NCBI GenBank assembly: GCA_023251275.1
Contig: JAHEZC010000135.1
Coordinates: forward strand, 1-7,111
Direction: 5' to 3'
Length of the DNA stretch: 7,111 bases
Origin: Parafilimonas sp.
GTDB taxonomy: Bacteria > Bacteroidota > Bacteroidia > Chitinophagales > Chitinophagaceae
The position numbers and the translations under genes are program-made. The notes under the pieces were generated by a model, which did no database searches, was not told the DNA's origin, and worked only from the letters and a program-made list of their open reading frames with translations. Every line of letters starts with the position of its first letter. Positions within the stretch are counted from its first letter, which is position 1. This document shows, one piece after another, positions 6,050-7,111 of the stretch.

Positions 6050-7111
6050 ATGAGTAAAACATTAAAATGGATCATTTTTATTTTACTGGGCATTATTGTG
6101 CTCTTTATTGTTTTGAAAGCAACAGGCACTATTGGAAAAGATGAGGGCACTAAAGTTACTGCCGAAAAAGCAATACTTAGAACCGTCACTGAAACCGTCA
6201 ATGCCAGCGGCAAAATTTTTCCTGAAGTGGAAGTAAAAGTGAGCTCCGATATATCGGGCGAAATTGTAGAACTGAATATATTGGAAGGAGATACTGTTAA
6301 GAAAGGCCAGGTATTGGCTAAAGTCTATGCAGACATTTACGCTTCACAAAGAGACCAGGCCGCAGCGGTTGTTGCCCAGAGCCAGGCACAGACAGCCAAC
6401 TCTGAGGCTCAGTTAGAGGCCCTGAAAGCGACAATGGATCAAACGGAAGCCGCCTATAACAGGCAAAAAACGCTTTATGAGCAGAAAGTTGTTTCACGTT
6501 CAGAATTTGAGCAGGCAGAGCAGGCATATCTTTCTGCCAAAGCCAATTACAATGCGGCATTGCAAAATATTCGTGCAAACGAAGCAGCCATTCAAAGTGC
6601 GCAGGCTAATTTAGATCAGGCAAGTAAAAACGTAAACCGGACAACTATCGTATCGCCTATGGATGGTGTGGTAAGCTTGCTTGAAGTAAAAAAAGGGGAA
6701 AGAGTGGTTGGCGTGGCACAAATGGCAGGAACAGAAATCATGCGCATTGCAGACCTCAATAGCATTGAGGTGCAGGTTGATGTGGGTGAAAATGATATAC
6801 CGAAAGTAAAATATGGTGATACGGCAATTGTAGAAGTGGATGCATTCAACAACAGGAAATTTAAGGGCGTAGTATATAAAATTGCCAATCCGGTTACTGC
6901 AACCACATCACTTTCCTCTTCTACAACAGTTACTAATTACCAGGTGCATATTCGGTTGATGCCTGATAGCTATAACGATCTTATTGTGAAGGGTCAGCCT
7001 TTCCCTTTCAGACCAAATATGACTGCCAGCGCCGATATACAAACGAAGACCAAGACAAATGTTTTGTCGGTGCCTTTAAATGCAGTGACCACGAGGGACA
7101 AAGGCAGCAAC
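6050..7111 (+). CDS. MacA/HlyD-type periplasmic adaptor (membrane fusion protein), partial at the right edge
   Basis: This adaptor bridges an inner-membrane transporter to the TolC-family channel. The frame runs open from ATG 6050 to the edge, 354 codons; family members are about 380-430 aa, so only the C-terminal end is missing. It has one N-terminal membrane helix (about residues 7-23) and no lipobox, so it is anchored by the helix. The lipoyl domain is split in the usual way: VSSDISGEIVELNILEGDTV (64-83) and TIVSPMDGVVSLLEVKKG (199-216), with an Ala/Gln-rich coiled-coil hairpin between (about 97-195). The hairpin tip carries R138, L142 and S149, the spacing of the RLS motif that docks TolC. 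A beta-barrel region (about 235-335) and the start of the membrane-proximal domain (VLSVPLNAV, 338-346) follow. The organisation suggests a MacA-type partner of an ABC MacB, but an RND or other transporter is possible until the next gene is seen. Confidence 0.92.
   Translation, partial: MSKTLKWIIFILLGIIVLFIVLKATGTIGKDEGTKVTAEKAILRTVTETVNASGKIFPEVEVKVSSDISGEIVELNILEGDTVKKGQVLAKVYADIYASQRDQAAAVVAQSQAQTANSEAQLEALKATMDQTEAAYNRQKTLYEQKVVSRSEFEQAEQAYLSAKANYNAALQNIRANEAAIQSAQANLDQASKNVNRTTIVSPMDGVVSLLEVKKGERVVGVAQMAGTEIMRIADLNSIEVQVDVGENDIPKVKYGDTAIVEVDAFNNRKFKGVVYKIANPVTATTSLSSSTTVTNYQVHIRLMPDSYNDLIVKGQPFPFRPNMTASADIQTKTKTNVLSVPLNAVTTRDKGSN

Overview
The window looks like an ordinary chromosomal segment from a member of the Bacteroidota, most likely Chitinophagaceae or a close relative. 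The case rests on a moderately AT-rich sequence, no Shine-Dalgarno sequences before the genes, a perfect TAnnTTTG-type -7 box before one gene, and proteins of typical Bacteroidota style (for example a TolC-family protein whose signal peptide ends in YAQ). The taxon is an inference from style, not from a search.

Left half (1-3208, minus strand, read right to left): a polyamine (spermidine/putrescine-type) ABC importer in the order potD (binding lipoprotein), potB and potC (permeases), potA (ATPase, cut by the left edge after 93 codons). potB and potC overlap by four bases. potC and potA are 41 nt apart. A 137-nt gap separates potD from potB. The genes supply a full importer: the lipoprotein captures the polyamine outside the inner membrane, PotB/PotC form the channel, and PotA drives transport.

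Middle (3209-4513): a 123-nt AT-rich divergent intergenic region, then a plus-strand PLP-dependent trans-sulfuration enzyme most like MetC (cystathionine beta-lyase). The catalytic lysine and the family motifs are intact.

Right half (4514-7111, plus strand): an 82-nt spacer with a strong -7 box almost on top of the start codon, a TolC-family outer-membrane efflux protein, and 23 nt later a MacA/HlyD-type periplasmic adaptor cut by the right edge. Together they are the outer-membrane and periplasmic parts of a tripartite efflux pump. The inner-membrane part (probably a MacB-type ABC transporter) is expected just beyond the window.

I see no RNA gene, mobile element, CRISPR array, prophage or pseudogene, and no sign of a new defence or other accessory system. 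The points most worth checking are substitutions in the PotD ligand pocket, a possible leaderless transcript for the TolC-family gene, and an exact RLS docking motif in the adaptor opposite two tip loops in the TolC partner.
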